Source: JBFEUI01 sp041547565 (GTDB taxonomy: Bacteria; Pseudomonadota; Gammaproteobacteria; Thiohalomonadales; Thiohalomonadaceae). From it: a DNA stretch of 7,412 bases. Location of the stretch: NCBI GenBank assembly GCA_041547565.1, contig JBFEUI010000118.1, forward strand, positions 1 through 7,412, written 5' to 3'. The notes under the pieces were generated by a model. That model did not search any database. It was given only the letters and a program-made list of their open reading frames with translations, and was not told the DNA's origin. How positions within the stretch are numbered: the stretch's first letter is position 1; each line of letters opens with the position of its first letter. Both the position numbers and the translations under genes were made by a program. Shown here piece by piece: positions 5,946-7,412 of the stretch.

Positions 5946-5950
5946 TCACT

Positions 5951-5956
5951 TCCTCC
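5951..5956 (-). promoter_or_regulatory. Ribosome binding site of cheB
   Basis: GGAGGA on the minus strand, 5 nt before the cheB ATG at 5945-5943. It is the strongest Shine-Dalgarno sequence in the window. The rest of the 50-nt cheA-cheB gap shows no promoter or hairpin I can support. Confidence 0.75.
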
Positions 5957-5995
5957 CGGAAAATACATTCTGTTTATCCTGTCCTCAAAGGGGTA

Positions 5996-7412
5996 TCAGG
6001 CATACGCCTTCATCAGGCCGGGCACATCAAGAATCAGGGCGATTTTACCGTCACCGGTAATCGTGGCACCTGCCATGCCCGGTGTCCCGTGCAACATCGC
6101 ACCCAGGGGTTTGATGACAACCTCCTCCTGCCCGATCAATTGATCCACCAGAAAACCGACCTGCTGGGTGCCGACATTCACCACAACCACATGACCGTTC
6201 TCCGGCAACTCCTCCATCTCCTTGCCCTTGATAAGCCAGCGCGAAAGATAGAACAGCGGCAGGGCATGTCCACGAATCATCACCACCAACTGGCCATCCA
6301 CGATATTACTCTCGGTCAGGTCGAGATTGAATATCTCACTCACGCTCACCAGCGGCAGGGCAAAGGTCTGTTCATACAGCTTGATCATCAGCGTCGGCAT
6401 GATGGCCAGCGTCAACGGCACCTTGATGCTCAGCAGCGTGCCCTTGCCCGCCTCCGAATCGATTTCAATGCTGCCGTTGAGCTGGCTGATGCGCGTCTTG
6501 ACCACGTCCATGCCCACACCGCGCCCGGAAATGTCTGATATCTCGGTCTTGGTGGAGAAGCCGGGTGCGAAGATCAGCATAAAGGCTTCCTTGTCATCCA
6601 GCCGTGCGGCGGTATCCTGGTCCATCAGGCCCTTCTTCACCGCAATTTTGCGCAGTTTGTCAGGGTCCATGCCTGCGCCGTCATCCTCGATGGACAGCAG
6701 GATATGGTCCCCCTCCTGTGCTGCGGCAAGACGCACGGTGCCGATACGCGGCTTTCCGGACTGTTCACGCACATCGGGCATTTCCACACCGTGATCGACA
6801 GCATTGCGGACCAGGTGCACCAGCGGGTCGGCCAGTGCCTCAACCAGATTCTTGTCCAGGTCGGTATCCTCACCCTCCAGGACAAGATTGACCTCTTTTT
6901 TCAGATTCCGCGCCAGGTCCCGTACAACACGCGGGAAGCGGCCAAATACCTTCTTGATCGGCTGCATCCGTGTTTTCATCACCGAGGTCTGCAAATCCCC
7001 GGTAACGACATCCAGATTGGCGACCGCCTTGCCCATCTCCTCCTTGTTGAAGGCCACCGCATCACCACTGTTGGCAAGTGTCGCCAGGCGATTACGCACC
7101 AGCACCAGTTCGCCCACCATGTTCATAATGTCATCCAGGCGCTTGGTATCCACGCGCACCGTGGTCTCGGCCTGCGGCGCCTCGGCCTTCTTTTTCGCTG
7201 CCGGCCGGGAGGGGGGAGCCGGCGGTTTCGGGGCCTCGGCCTTTGCCGGTTCAGCCGGCACCGGCTTTGCTGCCGCTGTGGCGGGAGCGGGCTGCTCGGC
7301 CGCCGGCTGGCCTGTGCCGGGCGCACCGCCGAACTTGCCCTTGCCGTGGAGTTCATCGAGCAGCGCCTCGAACTCCTCCTCGGTGATATCCTCATCCCCT
7401 GCCGCAGCCGCC
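5996..7412 (-). CDS. cheA: Chemotaxis histidine kinase CheA, C-terminal part (5' end outside window)
   Basis: The frame is open from 7411 to the TGA at 5998-5996, giving 471 residues. The GTG at 7261 is internal, not a start. The P1 phosphotransfer domain with the phosphorylated His, and any P2, lie outside. Seen in fragment numbering: an acidic motif EEEFEALLDELHGKGKFG (11-28), an Ala/Pro-rich linker (29-80), the P3 dimerisation domain (about 83-145, RLDDIMNMVGELVLVRNRL), and the P4 ATP-binding domain with N box HLVRNAVDHG (199-208), G1 box DDGAGMD (243-249), F box FAPGFSTK (281-288) and G2 box GRGVGMDVV (296-304). The P5 CheW-like regulatory domain (about 338-470) ends in LDVPGLMKAYA. P5 binds CheW in array rings. 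Catalytic boxes are complete. CheA autophosphorylates and passes phosphate to CheY and CheB. By family gene order cheZ and cheY should lie upstream of it, outside this window. Confidence 0.97.
   Translation of the reverse strand, partial: AAAAGDEDITEEEFEALLDELHGKGKFGGAPGTGQPAAEQPAPATAAAKPVPAEPAKAEAPKPPAPPSRPAAKKKAEAPQAETTVRVDTKRLDDIMNMVGELVLVRNRLATLANSGDAVAFNKEEMGKAVANLDVVTGDLQTSVMKTRMQPIKKVFGRFPRVVRDLARNLKKEVNLVLEGEDTDLDKNLVEALADPLVHLVRNAVDHGVEMPDVREQSGKPRIGTVRLAAAQEGDHILLSIEDDGAGMDPDKLRKIAVKKGLMDQDTAARLDDKEAFMLIFAPGFSTKTEISDISGRGVGMDVVKTRISQLNGSIEIDSEAGKGTLLSIKVPLTLAIMPTLMIKLYEQTFALPLVSVSEIFNLDLTESNIVDGQLVVMIRGHALPLFYLSRWLIKGKEMEELPENGHVVVVNVGTQQVGFLVDQLIGQEEVVIKPLGAMLHGTPGMAGATITGDGKIALILDVPGLMKAYA

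Noticed and set aside
7123..7395. Minus-strand Arg/Pro-rich 90-codon frame near the window edge
   Set aside because: It is the shifted frame of the Ala/Pro linker of CheA; the CheA frame is open to the window end and has recognisable motifs.

Overview
The window is a flagellar motility and chemotaxis locus from a gammaproteobacterium. Eight genes and one probable small gene lie on the minus strand, and the 3' end of an unrelated gene faces them on the plus strand. Read in the minus direction the order is cheA (5' end outside the window), cheB, motC, motD, parC, parP, cheW, a 60-codon ORF and a DUF2802 membrane protein. Apart from the small ORF, this is the order I recall from the fliA-cheYZA-cheB-motCD-parCP-cheW cluster of Pseudomonas and other polarly flagellated gammaproteobacteria. 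The order and the NhaD-type antiporter (common in marine, haloalkaliphilic and halophilic gammaproteobacteria) suggest a polarly flagellated, salt-exposed species. I cannot name the genus.

Layout: 1-333 (+) is the C-terminus of the Na+/H+ antiporter NhaD. 334-594 is a convergent intergenic region without a gene; it holds three hairpins, the first strong, and no clear U-tract terminator. 595-996 (-) is the DUF2802 protein. 1014-1196 (-) is a small, low-complexity hydrophilic protein. 1231-1698 (-) is cheW, preceded by an 80-nt gap with a sigma-54-like element and a hairpin. 1779-2465 (-) is parP, overlapping parC (2462-3250) by 4 nt. 3268-4092 (-) is motD, overlapping motC (4092-4832) by 1 nt. 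4845-5945 (-) is cheB. 5996-7412 (-) is the C-terminal two thirds of cheA.

How the genes fit together: CheA, coupled by CheW to receptors outside the window, phosphorylates response regulators. CheB, its local target, demethylates receptors for adaptation. ParC (a MinD/ParA-type ATPase) and ParP (a CheW-fold protein) are the module that places chemotaxis arrays at the cell pole and partitions them at division. MotC/MotD form a second-type stator for the flagellar motor. DUF2802 and the 60-aa protein have no known role. Short spacings and start/stop overlaps indicate one transcriptional unit. The only sizeable gap is before cheW, where a second promoter is possible.

Most of the window is a well-known arrangement, and I found no clearly new system. 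The points worth a second look are the unexplained 60-aa protein, the possible internal sigma-54 promoter before cheW, and a short acidic motif shared by the CheA linker and the ParP N-terminus.
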